A stretch of 64,000 nt of DNA from positions 9,240,701-9,304,700 of the forward strand of contig OZ038450.1 in the NCBI GenBank assembly GCA_964036195.1, written 5' to 3'. The stretch comes from Sphaerolaimus hirsutus. Taxonomy: Eukaryota > Nematoda > Chromadorea > Monhysterida > Sphaerolaimidae. Under the pieces are notes generated by a model. That model saw only the letters and a list, made by a program, of their open reading frames with translations. It made no database searches and had not been told where the DNA came from. This document shows, one piece after another, positions 47,940-59,683 of this stretch (positions are counted from its first letter, which is position 1; every line of letters starts with the position of its first letter). The position numbers were made by a program, and so were the translations under genes.

Positions 47940-50566
47940 ATGACACATAGCGACAACTGGCAAGATGGTCCCTCAAACAAGCCATTGGCACAAGTGATTC
48001 CCATAACAGGACAGACGCTATTTTGCCTCCTCGGCTTACTATTGGTTACAATCACCATGAATCACGGTTGCGGTAGCAAAAGCAAAAAAGCACCACCAAA
48101 AAAGACGAGAAAGCCTGGCCCCAGTGGCGGATTAGAAAGCTCGAAAATAAACTACTCAGAGGTTGGGTGATCTTTCAGTTAATAGAACTCAGTTTCCACC
48201 GTGTTTTTAAAAATTTAGTGCCATCCCTACTGCCAGCCGTAAATATTTATACTTATATTGTTCCTACGCACACTAGTTTCCACACGATATTTCGAAAACT
48301 CACAATTCAGCTTAGAACGCATTTGAGTTTTCTACAATAAGGTGGCTGTCAACTAGAGTTGACGGAGATTGAAAATGACTCATTATGGAAAACTCAAACA
48401 CGTTCCAATATCATTTGTGAGTTTCGAAATAGCGTGTGTAAACTAGTGTGCGCAAGGCCACACAAGTATAACGGGTCGATCCTAAATGAATCATTGCACC
48501 ACAGCTGTTCCCGGAGGGTAGGTCGGGAGGCACAACGGGCGCTACAGCAGGCGGCGGCGGCAGCGGTGGCAGTGCGCCAGCACCGGCGGCAGCAGCGAAA
48601 CCTGGCAACGTGCCAGTCGCAGCGGACGACCCCAACTACCAGACACTGGCCGGCATGGACAATGAGAGAGCTTTTGGCCAGGCACGTCACTAGGGTTCAA
48701 ACGGGATCCCGATCCCGATCCCGGATCCCGTGGAACTCCGGGATTTAGCAGTCCCGATCCCGATCCCGAAACCCCGATCCCGAAATCCAAAAATACCAAT
48801 CCCGCTCCCGATCCCGAAAACTTTCAAATCCCGATCCCGATCCCGAGAATCTCCCAAGTCCTGGATCCTGATACCGGAAAAAATAGTGGAAATTAAAAAG
48901 TGAAAAAATGACATTTTTGCACGCAAAAATGTGAACGCAAACCCCCAGCGTCCATTTTATGTCACTTTTCTGGCATCCAACAGTGTTTTGAGACCTTTTT
49001 GAACAACTGTGAATGCCAGAACAGTGACGAAAATCTCTGTCCCTAGACCCCAATCCCGATCCCGAAAAAATGCCAATACCGATCCCGATCCCGTGACCCC
49101 AATCCCGGCCAATCCCGATCCCGAAATCTCAAAAAGTGGATCCCGATCCCAAAAAGTCAATCCCGTTTGAACCATACACGTCACTAGTACACCGAATAAC
49201 ACCGGAAAACTAGTCTCCGCGCGAGGAACGCTTGTAGGCGTACAAAACCTGGATGAAAAATTTACACAAATGTACTTGGAATTTTTCAAGGAAGACACTA
49301 TGCTTGCACCCGAATTGGCGCCACTGGACTGGATGTCTACTGAATTTGTGTCAATTAAATTTTAGTGAACTATTTGAAATTTCTTAACTGATATAGCGCA
49401 GTTAATTTTACATAATGACACAGACTAATGACATTGAGTTGACACGAATTTGCGATGTCAACTAGCATGTACTAGCCATTTCGGAAATCAAAAAAACATT
49501 GGGACGCGCGATCTATATTCCGGTGTGCTTTGCACGTACACGCGATTCCCTCACGCCCACCAAAGTCGCCTTCAAACGTGCAAACCACTTGGCAGGCAGG
49601 GGCATCTCCGACGGGCGGGCAGGCGCCAGCCAAGCAGGCGCAGGTGTCGGCCGACGACCCGAACTACCAGACGCTCGCCGGCATGGACAACGAGGCCGCG
49701 TTCGCTGGCGGCGGCGGCGCCAAGCCCAGGCAGCAGCAGGTGGCCGCCGACGATCCAAATTACCAGACCCTCGCGGGCATGGACAATGATAAGGTCTTCG
49801 CTAAAGGAGGCGAGTTTGGGGAACGAAATGCGCCCAGTTGAGGTTGGAAAAAAATACATTTTTAAAACCTTGATAAAAAACGAAAAATAGATTATTTAAA
49901 CATATTCTCTTAATAGATAGTAGACAACTTATTTAAACATATTTTTGTGGGCGTAAACAACTTCATATAAATATATTTGTGTATTCTTGCTCTATACCAA
50001 TTTTTGGCCATAAAACTTTTTTTATTGAAATTTAAATGATCCATTTTTAAATCAAACGGTTTTTTCAACCTTACCCATGAATGACTACACATCACGGTAG
50101 ACATAACAATTAAATTTGAAATCTTAAAAAAAATAATCTTATCTTTTAAATTTTTATTTTTTTTTAAATCAATCACCTTAAGGATGACTTTTTCCAGCCC
50201 TAATCAACTGTACCACGTTCACCAACTTTCCCGTCCGCAGGGGGCGGCGGCGGCGCTAAACCAAAGCAGGCGCAAGTGGCAGCAGACGACCCCAACTATC
50301 AAACTCTGGCCGGCATGAGTAATGAGGGTGCATTCGCTAAAAAGGGCGGCCCGACAAAGGGCGCCCCGCCAAAGAAACAGGCACAAGTAGCGGCAGATGA
50401 TCCAAACTACCAGACGCTCGCGGGCATGGACAACGACAAGGTCTTCGCCAAGGCAGGCGCCAAGCCCGTCGCGCAGCCGAAGGGCCGCAACGTGCCCGTG
50501 GCCGCAGACGATCCAAACTATCAGACGCTCGCCGGACTCGACGATAACATTTTCAAAAAGAAGTAG
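47940..50566 (+). CDS. Single-pass membrane protein with six DDPNYQTLAG repeats
   Basis: Exons 47940-48161, 48505-48681, 49596-49809 and 50241-50566, about 312 residues, stop TAG. Residues 20-40 (PITGQTLFCLLGLLLVTITM) form one membrane segment preceded by a short polar N terminus and followed by a Lys-rich stretch (SKSKKAPPKKTRK), suggesting a cytoplasmic C terminus. The rest is Gly/Ala/Gln linker carrying six near-identical units VAADDPNYQTLAGMDNDKVF; the last ends LDDNIFKKK. The Tyr-Gln-Thr-Leu core could be a phosphorylation or YxxL-type sorting motif (inference). Units sit one or more per exon, so the protein probably grew by exon and intra-exon duplication. At least one intron uses a GC donor. 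Upstream in-frame ATGs (47856, 47874) lie in or next to a transposon end, so I chose the ATG at 47940. I recall similar motifs from nematode proteins but cannot verify this; function unknown. Confidence 0.8.
48691..49176. mobile_element. hAT-type element with GATCCC repeats, at a splice donor
   Basis: Ends TAGGGTTCAAACGGGAT / ATCCCGTTTGAACCATA with a perfect 8-base duplication CACGTCAC (48683-48690, 49177-49184). The interior is degenerate CCCGATCCCGAT. The duplicated target overlaps the 5' splice site of the exon ending at 48681. Confidence 0.9.
49810..50240 (+). other. GC-AG intron of the repeat-protein gene
   Basis: Begins GCGAGT and ends CCGTCCGCAG. No GT donor nearby gives the phase 1 that the last exon requires. 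The body is AT-rich with a GGTTGGAAAAAAAT ... TTTTTCCAGCCCTA inverted pair, probably another small element. Confidence 0.6.
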
Positions 50567-51241
50567 ATTTGCGACGCGTGAATGTATTGCGGGACGCAAC
50601 TTCAGCAACTATCAGAACCATGAAGCAAAACCGCGACATTTGAAGGTGACAACCTTTAGGCTTGAATTGATATTGTATGAATATCAACTAGTTTTCACAG
50701 GATTTCGATACTTGCGGGGGTTCGATAGATGATAGATAAGCTTCCCCAGAGGGTTAGATAGCTGGAAAATTCTGGCCTGGGTTTCGTGGCGTTTCGAAGG
50801 TGTAGAAAGCTGGACTCACCTGGGAAACTCCTTGGGATGACATAAAACGTCATTTGAGGCGCGCGGCGGCTCGTTTCGTCCTGTAATTTTACAGATAAAT
50901 GCACCAGTCCCACCACACAGAAAATTTGAGCAAAGCGTTCGAACGCTGTTGTTTTGGAATCGGAACTAAAAACCGGAAATAATTGACGGAACTGAAAACT
51001 GTACTAGGGAGAAAAGTTAAGACCTACAAGCTTTTCAGGCCTTCAAACTTTTTGGTGGCCGTTTTTCATCCAAAAATTATAATTTTTTGAAGATACATTT
51101 GGCTTATTCATGCTCGTGCGTTGGAAAATAGACTCTTTTTGGCACGTTGCCAATGCGTGCTTAAGGTGGCACGATGCCAACGCACTGTAACGTCGTATAT
51201 TGAAATGGTAAAAAGCTTAAATCTGAGAAAATTCACTATTT

Positions 51242-51540
51242 TGGGCTTAAGCTTAGGTAAAAACTTAGCCCAACTAACCATTTTAAGCTTAGGCCTACTA
51301 ACCATTTTAAGCTTAGGCCTACTAACCATTTTAAGCTTAGGCCTACTAACCATTTTAAGCTTAGGCCTACTAACCATTTTTTAGCTTAGGCCTACTAACC
51401 ATTTTAAGCTTAGCCCTACTAACCATTTTAAGCTTAGGCCTACTAACCATTTTAAGCTTAGGCCTACTAACCATTTTAAGCTTAGCCCTAGTAACCATTT
51501 TAAGCTTAGGGCATCAAACCATTTCAAGTTTAGCCTATGA
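51242..51540. repeat. 24-base tandem satellite
   Basis: About 12 copies of a unit TTTAAGCTTAGGCCTACTAACCA-like (HindIII and StuI-like words), with small variants at both ends (AAGCTTAGCCC). No coding meaning. Lies between the repeat-protein gene and WDR75. Confidence 0.9.
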
Positions 51541-51836
51541 ACCATTGTCCGAAAATGTATACAAGTGTAGTATCTGAAAAAGTGTAGTTTCTGAAAAAAA
51601 GAAAAAAAAAGAGCGCTCGAGCATGAAATAGCCAATACATTTTTTTATCCTGTCTAAAAAGCGTTCGAATGCATCCCGGTGTGTGGTGCACAAACTTTTA
51701 AGAGTTCTGTAGATAGCGCCAAAACTTCAAGAAAAAAAAACGGTTAATTCAAACAATCCACTGGTAAAGCAGTTCCTCCCAAAAGGCGCCTACCACTTAT
51801 TTCAAGCTGACACCAGTTCAGTGCCTTGGAAAACAC

Positions 51837-52111
51837 GTATTGGCGCACCGCACACTGAAATTTTGCGTTTAGTGTTCGAACGTTTTTGCACGCTGAACTA
51901 CAAACGCTGAAATCAAAATCTAAAGAACGCAACGTTTTTGAAGCGTAAAAATTTCGGAATTTGCAATATTTCACGCAATTCACATGCGAGTAGAATTTTT
52001 TACGCTTCCAAAATGTGGTGTTCTTTAGATATTGATTTCAGCGTTTGTAATTCAGCGTGCAAAAACGTTCGAACACTGAACACAAAATTTCAGTGTGCAG
52101 TGCGCCATACT
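51837..52111. mobile_element. Foldback element TTGGCGCACCGCACACTG
   Basis: Two arms of about 115 bases pair around 51955-51990, with ends TGGCGCACCGCACACTGAAA and TTTCAGTGTGCAGTGCGCCA. TA at each side. Non-coding. Confidence 0.8.
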
Positions 52112-52490
52112 ATCGACATAAGTTAACGGCACATAAACGAATCAACGTACCTCACGAGCATGGCAGAAATGTCAACTGGACCAATTAACCGACACGATGG
52201 CACCAAACCGTCCATCCATACGAAAAGCGGGACAGTTCATACATCGGTCTCCGGGCTGCCGTTGATGTTTAACTACAAAAATGTGTTTCGAAAATGATTA
52301 AGTAAAATACACAAAATATGGATAAGATAACGAGATAATTACGTGGCCGATATCCCATATAGATGACGGCACAGACGCACGATTCATAAAAAAACCCAAC
52401 ATAAGTGACGTGTTTCATTGGTCAACACAATAAAAATATCGATGCCTATGTGCAACAAACAAACTAGTTTCTGAATCAACAAAACAATGG

Positions 52491-55400
52491 TCACAATTCC
52501 AAAATCGGTGGCATGAGGCACGATTTTACAAATGCGGCTGCGAGCGAATCGATCGGCGCCAAAGACTGTGCACCAGCGGCGAGTATCTGTAATAATGTAC
52601 AGAGGCTTTAGGATAGTGCAGCCCGGCTATAGAATAGAGATTGACAAAATAAACTAAATATAAGTATTCTTTCTAACACAGAAAGTGTTCTTTTCAGAGA
52701 ACGAACACACATATAAAACGTAAAGTATTTCCGATAACAAATTTTTTCTGAATAAAATGCGGCGCGGTGGGACTTGACGTCAAAGCATGGTCGAATATAA
52801 AATGTTCCAGAAAAGTGAAAAAGAAACAAACACTCATGTCGGGATCGGGGGCTTTCGACATGCCGCCCTCCCATCGTTTTCGCACTTTAACCGACGAATC
52901 GTCGCCGAGCAAGATTTGAGCAAATGGAGTCTCGATTTCGGCCTGCTTTTTCTCGGCTGGCTTATCAGGTGTCGCACCGACGAAATTGCTGACCAGGTGT
53001 ATATCCTGTAAAAAGGGCACTAATTCTTGCGCGCGGAAAAAATCGGGCAGAATTCAATATTTCGCGCACCCCTTTCTGATCCATGACCAAAATTCGCCAC
53101 ACGCGCCGCCCGTCCGGATCTCGACTCTCAGGTAGCAGCGCAATTTCTCTAATATCCCCGAAGCCAGCAAAATCCTTATCACTCAACATCTCCACCAAAC
53201 TGTCGCCACCTTCCAACGTGGCATCAAAAATGCACGCTTTTTGGCCAGTTGCCAAAACGGCGAGCGGCGCCTGCGCAACGGCAGTGTAAGCCATTTTGCA
53301 AGAAGCGATCACTTTGTGGTGGAAAACTCACCAGTATTCCAGTGCCAGGTGTTGCCAAGCTCGTAAAATTACCCGGCTTAGAGACAGTCCACAATGGCTT
53401 CGCTTGTAACGTGTCCCAGGCGATAATCGCGCCAGCGGCGGTCAACATAATCAGTAAATGGTCACTGTCGGCATTGGATGACCATGCGAGCTGTCTGTGT
53501 TGTATAATGGTAGTTTTGTATTTTCGGGATTGGAATCGGTACGAGGATTGCGATCGGGATTGACGTTTACAATTTTCGGAACGGAATTTTAACAAAAAAA
53601 TTGGATTTAACGACAGAGAAGTGACATAAAATGCACACTGGAGATTTCCATTCACATTTCTCAGCGGACACACATCCAGGGACGTAGCCAGGATTTTTGA
53701 GCGGGGGGGGGGGCGGATTGTATACGGAGCTCGGCGAACGGGGGGGCGGCGCCCCCCCCCCCCCCTAAATTTGACCCCTGTGGTGAAGGAATGGCGCCTT
53801 GGCGCCAGCGCCATTCGTAGGCGCGACGCCATGGCGCCATTGGCGTTGGCATTGGCGCCAAATAGTGCTGTACTTGTATGTATTTTACATACATATACAG
53901 CTACGGGGGCGAATTTTCAGTGCTTTTTTGGACCTAAACCACAGGTATAACAAAAATATACTGTGCGGCGCCGAAATGCGCGCTTGCGCGCAAAATTTTG
54001 CCGGACTGGCGACAAAATCGCTTTACGGAAGCACCATTTCGGGTATATTTTCTTGTCCGACCCGGGAAGCCCCCCGCCCCCCCCCCCTGGCTACGTCCTT
54101 GCACACATCCATTTATTCAATTTGGAATTTTGCAATTTTTTCAGGATCGGGTTTCGCTGAATCTCGACAAAGATCGGAATCCCGCTTGAGCCCTACCTTC
54201 TACACAAAACATTCACAGTGCATTCAAACATTGCGCGCACGAACCGAATGGGTTGTTCAGTCACATCGATGCAAATCAGTTCCAAATCCGCCGCACTCAT
54301 TATAGCCAGTGTACTTCCAAATGCCACGGCAACAATGCCACTGCACCTGATGATTGAATGATTTATAGAATTTGACGCTAGATTTCAGATGCATAGATAT
54401 TATAAAACTAAAAAAAATTGTTAAAGAATGTTACATCCCACGCCCACAACACTATAATAAAATAAATTAGAGGAATACTGGTAGTTTCATGACCACACAC
54501 CTTTTTTGAATAAAATTTTTGGGCGAACCTTGAGATTGAAGCAGCAGTAGCCGCTTTGCCGTCCCCATCGCGAGTCGCTTCCACGCGCCATTGCAGTGGG
54601 CACGAGGTTGCCGGGTGCGATAACGCTGCAACAATACATGGTTTATTGTAATACAAGACACTGACTTAGGCGGGGATTGTTTTATAAAGTATCCAAGTTG
54701 AATTAGGATCTCGAATTTGCGAAATGCAGGGCCGTATCCAGGGGGGGGGGGCGGGGCTGCAGCCCCCCCCCTTCCCGGGGCGAGACCAGAAAGTGACCGG
54801 AAAATGGGACTTTTTCAACGTCAGCGTAAAAAAATTTGCGCGCAAGCGCGCATTTTTCACCACACATAAGGTATTATCATCAGATTTGCTCCATGTGGCT
54901 TAAAATCGTTATAAATACACTGAATGGTGAGCTTTTTGCTGCATTTGTATGTATATTTACATACATATACAGCGTTCCATGGCGCTGGCGCCAACGCCAA
55001 TTGCGCCATGGCGTGGCGCCTACTAATGGCGCCAGCGTCATGACCACATTCCGCCATTCTGTAGGTAAAATTTTAGCGCTCGCCGGCCTCCGTAAACAAG
55101 CAGCCCCCCCCGCTCAAAAATCCTGGATACGTCCAGGGACGTATCCAGGATTTTTGAGCGGGGGGGGGGCTGCTTGTTTACGGGGGCCGGCGAACGGGGG
55201 GGGGCTCAGCCCCCCCCCCTAATTTTTTTCCCTATATAGGGACGGAAAGGCGTTTTGGCGCTAGCGCCATACATAGGCGCCATGCCATGGCGCCATTGGC
55301 GTTGGCGCCAGCACCAGGAACCGCTTTATATGTATGTAAATATGCATACATATACAGCGAAACTCGCAAAAAATGTGTTCATTTTCAACGATTTTGGTCT

Positions 55401-57613
55401 AAAGGGACCGATCCGTTGAAAATACCATGCGCGGAGAAGCAATTGCGCGCCAGCGCGCAAAAATTTTCAGAAACATCGAAAAATATATAGGAAAAGTTGG
55501 ATTTTCCGGGACGTTTTAGGTCTCACCCCGGGAAGGGGGGGGGCTGCAGCCCCCCCGCCCCCCCCCCCCCCCTGGATACGTCCTTGGATACGTCCCTGGC
55601 GAAATGTGAACTATCAGTGTGCATTGGCGCATCCAAGTGTGTTTTTTAGATTTTTTTTGGTGAAAAACCATGTATATTATAGCTTTTTCCAGAGTGCCGA
55701 TCCCGATCCTGAAAAATACCATTCCCGATCCCGTAACCGGAATCCCGATCACGAAAACTAAAAGATCCCGACAATTTATTCCCGTTTAAACCGTAAGTTG
55801 AATATGTTAGTATCATACCGAATTTTGGGTCATACAACTTCCATAGTTTACACTTGCCATCCGTACCAGCTGTGATACAGAAAGCACTGTTTTCACCCGC
55901 AGGAGCGGCTAAACAGAGACAATGTTTCGGAATTGGAAATCCATTGTGCGGTCGCTCCATACGTGAATGTTCCAGCCAGCTGCAAAGACGATAAATACAA
56001 TTATCGTAATGATTGATAAATATTGTGAGATAACACTATCAAAAACGAACGAGCAACAGGTTTTTTCAGCAAAATTTCTGCATTTTTTTTCTTCATTTCC
56101 GGTAAATAATTTCTCCCTTTCTTCAGTTTCCGGAAAAATTTGACTTTCAATTCTCCGGCATTAAATTTGTTCCGTTTTCCGGCAAGTAAATGCCAACTTT
56201 ACAAAAATACATTCACCTATAATACATACACCTTCTCTTCTTAGCATACTTTGACACTTTTCCATGCACAATTTCCGAAAACTAAAAGATCCCGACAAGT
56301 TATTCCCGTTTAAACCGTAAGTTGAATATGTTAGTATCATACCGAATTTTGGGTCATACAACTTCCATAGTTTACACTTGCCATCCGTACCAGCTGTGAT
56401 ACAGAAAGCACTGTTTTCACCCGCAGGAGCGGCTAAACAGAGACAATGTTTCGGAATTGGAAATCCAGTGTGCGGTCGCTCCATACGTGAATGTTCCAGC
56501 CAGCTGCAAAGACGATAAATACAATTATCGTAATGATTGATAAATATTGTGAGATAACACTATCAAAAACGAACGAGCAACAGGTTTTTTCAGCAAAATT
56601 TCTGCATTTTTATTCTTCATTTCCGGTAAATAATTTCTCCCTTTCTTCAGTTTCCGGAAAAATTTGACTTTCAATTCTCCGGCATTAAATTTGTTCCGTT
56701 TTCCGGCAAGTAAATGCCAACTTTACAAAAATACATTCACCTATAATACATACACCTTCTCTTCTTAGCATACTTTGACACTTTTCCATGCACAATTTCC
56801 ATTGTACACTGTAAACTCCGCCTTCATTTCCCACCTGTGGGGCTCTTTCGCCTCATCAAAGTACCAAAACGTGAGCACCACGTTTTCGCTGGTGTGTGTC
56901 AGATTCGACGGCGCCAACAACAAAGCCATCCAATTCACGCCCGCCGCGGCGAGATCGATCACTTCTGTCCACGTGCCCACAGAACTTTCCGGGTCAACTG
57001 ATGAAGCACTGTTGATGTCGGGATAGAAGTTCTCTTTAGCTATGTCGATCTGTCAAAGATTGAGGGTGTTAGAGGGCAATTATAAACTTGGAATCGGTAA
57101 TTTTCGTTGCCACAATCGCTAATTTGGACTATATGAGTAAAAAGTTATATGCCCATTTTTAAAGCGATTTTTTGCCTAAATACTTTGGCCACTTAATACC
57201 GTTTTAGCTGTTTTGTGCTTTTTCTCCTCTCCACACCTCAAAAAAGCCTATACATTGAACCCCGACGAGCAACCCCCTTCAAATTTTTTTCCAGCTATCT
57301 ATCGAACCTCACGAGGATCACAATCCTACATACCCTTGCCTCAAATACAGTACACACGGTTAAATAAACCCCACCTGATGTACACTTCCTTCCATTCTAC
57401 CGTAATCATCCAATTGAGCAACTTGCAAGAACCCCGCATTCCCATTTGTCACCGCCACAACCCCTTTAGAGGGGTCACCTACATCTGGGGGCCACTGTGA
57501 CCGAGCGATCACTTTTATGCCGAGCGGCGGGGGTCGGCAGGTAGAAAGGGCCAGACCGCAGCAATACAGTCGCACTGGTTCTTGTTCCAAACGACTGTTG
57601 AGCAGGACTATGG
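52491..57613 (-). CDS. WDR75: WDR75 (Utp17/Nan1), C-terminal two thirds; 5' exons missing
   Basis: Nucleolar WD-repeat protein of the t-UTP complex in the small-subunit processome, needed for pre-rRNA transcription and processing. Exons: 57375-57613, 56808-57049, one of 56343-56503 or 55819-55979, 54529-54625, 54197-54346, 53332-53494, 53070-53270, 52832-53005, 52491-52586; phases agree throughout, giving about 507 residues. Matches to the human protein in order: VAVTNGNAGFLQVAQLDD, the VHQ/IDIAKENFYPDIN join, LTFWYFDEAKEPHRWEMKAE, CITAGTDGKCKLWKLYDPKF, VAVAFGSTLAIMSAADLELI, GAIIAWDTLQAKPLWTV, ETPFAQILLG, and the C-terminal LAPIDSLAAAFVKSCL. The human protein is about 830 residues, so roughly the first 300 are absent. 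Nothing in 57614-58726 encodes them, and the N gap at 58727-58926 is the likely cause. Confidence 0.88.
53677..54101. mobile_element. hAT-type element CAGGGACGTAGCCAGG in a WDR75 intron
   Basis: Perfect 8-base duplication CACACATC (53669-53676, 54102-54109). Same family as 46937-47378. It sits inside an older CGGGAT-type element whose halves are visible at about 53530-53668 and 54110-54197. Confidence 0.9.
54727..55598. mobile_element. Two joined hAT-type elements sharing one target duplication
   Basis: A left copy (54727 to about 55133, CAGGGCCGTATCCAGG...) and a right copy (about 55133-55598, ending CGTATC/CCTTGGATACGTCCCTG) stand end to end. The whole is bounded by a single 8-base duplication GCGAAATG (54719-54726, 55599-55606). 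In a WDR75 intron. Confidence 0.85.
55752..56799 (-). repeat. 524-base tandem duplication containing a WDR75 exon
   Basis: Units 55752-56275 and 56276-56799 differ at only about three positions by eye. Each carries the same 161-base exon (55819-55979 and 56343-56503) with its acceptor and donor; the encoded proteins differ by one residue (HNGF versus HTGF). Because 161 is not a multiple of three, splicing both exons together would shift the frame, so only one can be used per transcript. Confidence 0.9.
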
Positions 57614-57879
57614 CTGAAAAGTGGGGTGAAAAATTGTGAAAAATATCGAAATTGATATGGCTATGTCGAAAAGTCACTGAAATTTTATACATCGAGATAG
57701 AAGGAATGTGCAAGCGATCAAAAAAAGTATATCAAAAACAAAACATAAACAAATACATGGATGGGACAGTTAAAAATATTACAGGGGCCAATCTGATCTT
57801 TTAAACCAAAAGCAAATTTCATAGAATTCTAGGAATTCACTAGGTATTTGAATCGATTCAAAGACGGAACACTAGGTTC

Positions 57880-58726
57880 CAGGGACGTATCCAGGATTTT
57901 TGAGCGGGGGGGGGCTGCTTGTTTACAGGAGCCGGCGAGCGGGGGGGGGGGGGCTCAGCTAGGGTTGGAAAAAAAAAACGTTTTTTTTTTTAACTCGATG
58001 TTTTTAAAAAAAAACAACGTTTTTTTTTAAAAGCTCCCAGATATGACCTTGTGTCAACATATATAGGTATATCAGACAGTGGCAATACTCTGATGTTATA
58101 TATGACCATATAATGTCTGTGGAGCCATGGGATAGCATTATAAGTGGTGATTTGTGTCAAAAATATCCATTTTTCATCGACATATCGTTCGCATATATCG
58201 CCTTATAGTCGAATGTTCGTGACTTCAGGTAAAGTTTGGCACGGAATAGTGATCAAACAAGGTTATAAAGGGAGGTTGTTACTTTGAGAGTGAAGTTACA
58301 CACTGTGGAGGTACATGGAAGCACATTACCTCAATATTATATACTACAGCAACATATGACGGCTTATTAACCCATGGTAGCACATAGAAATGGATACTTT
58401 GATACTAAAAATGCCACAAAACCAATGAAAACAACCACCGATGTCAATTTGTGGGTTGAAATTGCGCGCTTGCGCGCAAAAAATTTGCAAAATACCTAGT
58501 GCTTAGTACTAAAAATTTCGGCCGATGTTTTTTTAAAAAAAAAACATTTCGGACGTCATGTTTTTTAAAAACAAAACAACGTTTTTTTAAATAAAAAACG
58601 TTAAAAAAAAAAACATCGGCCAACCCTAGGCTCAGCCCCCCCCCCTAAATTTTTTCCCTATATAGGGACGGAAAGGCGTTTTGGCGCTAGCGCCATACCA
58701 AGGCGCCACGCCATGGCGCTATTGGC
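57880..58726. mobile_element. hAT-type element interrupted by a second hAT element and by the gap
   Basis: Starts CAGGGACGTATCCAGG. At 57960-58628 it carries a TAGGGTTGG / CCAACCCTA element with a perfect duplication GGCTCAGC (57952-57959, 58629-58636) and AAAAAACG/CGTTTTTT arms. The outer copy resumes after it and runs into the N gap. Confidence 0.85.
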
Positions 58727-58926
58727 NNNNNNNNNNNNNNNNNNNNNNNNNNNNNNNNNNNNNNNNNNNNNNNNNNNNNNNNNNNNNNNNNNNNNNNNNN
58801 NNNNNNNNNNNNNNNNNNNNNNNNNNNNNNNNNNNNNNNNNNNNNNNNNNNNNNNNNNNNNNNNNNNNNNNNNNNNNNNNNNNNNNNNNNNNNNNNNNNN
58901 NNNNNNNNNNNNNNNNNNNNNNNNNN
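58727..58926. other. Assembly gap of 200 N
   Basis: Exactly 200 N, a typical placeholder for unknown size. The left flank is inside an hAT-like element (begins 57880), and the right flank is unrelated sequence. The 5' exons of WDR75 and the 3' exons of the neighbouring von Willebrand A gene are both missing around it, so the real distance is probably several kilobases. Confidence 0.9.
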
Positions 58927-59505
58927 GGTACCCGATTGTTCGGGCGAAGCTTTTCCATCTGTCATTAGTATAACCAGTCTTTTTAGGTTGGGAACAGTGG
59001 AGAGGGGTCTGAAAGTGTGGAATAAATGTTTTTTTTTTGTTATTTCTGAATTTTTGTTTCTTGTGAGATCAGTAAATGAGAATTTTATGGTGTCATCGTT
59101 ATGCAGGCAGGATAATTCTTTAGCCTATCATGTCAGGAAAACTGGCCCGAATACTCTGCAACATTCCAAGCCAAAAGTCATGTAAAATGAACGAAAATTA
59201 CCTATACAGGGCATGTAACATTGCATTTACAGGACAAAATTTTGAAGCATTTTACACCATGTGGGACTGGCAGTCTGGCCCAATGTTTTTCAGGAGATCC
59301 ATCTTTAATTCAGCCAGAATTTTTACCCTGCTTCCTGAAAAATGAACTTTTCCTACCAGCACCAGAATGTTGGTGTTTTGTATTTGGGAACCGGACATGT
59401 AAACCTGGTTATCATGTAGACTCGGTGCTCATGTAGCGCTACCCGGTGCACAAGGGCGTGGCCATGATTTTTGAGTGGAGGGTGCGAACTGTATAACATC
59501 ATATA

Positions 59506-59579
<74 letters not shown>

Positions 59580-59683
59580 CATACTCCTGTGCGGGCATAC
59601 CAGACATCGTACAGAACCCGGTCTACATGTGCACTGGGAAGCACTACATGAGCACAGGGCCATACATGGCTACTAGTACTCAC
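58927..59683. other. Right flank of the gap; no supported exon
   Basis: Holds a diverged family 1 foldback (about 59136-59281, with GGCCCGAATACTCTGCAACA and TGTGGGACTGGCAG) and an (AT)n run at about 59507-59580. A Cys-containing plus-strand frame (about 59260-59436) ends at TAG but has no recognised family. Confidence 0.4.

Noticed and set aside
51242..51540. CRISPR-like regular repeat
   Set aside because: Units are contiguous with no unique spacers, and the window is eukaryotic; it is a plain satellite.
53224..53832. 202-codon minus-strand frame
   Set aside because: A read-through of two WDR75 exons, the short intron between them (53271-53331), an intron and a transposon end; the splice model explains it better.
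59221..59436. Cys-containing plus-strand frame next to the gap
   Set aside because: Overlaps a diverged foldback element, and no neighbouring exon or family match was seen.
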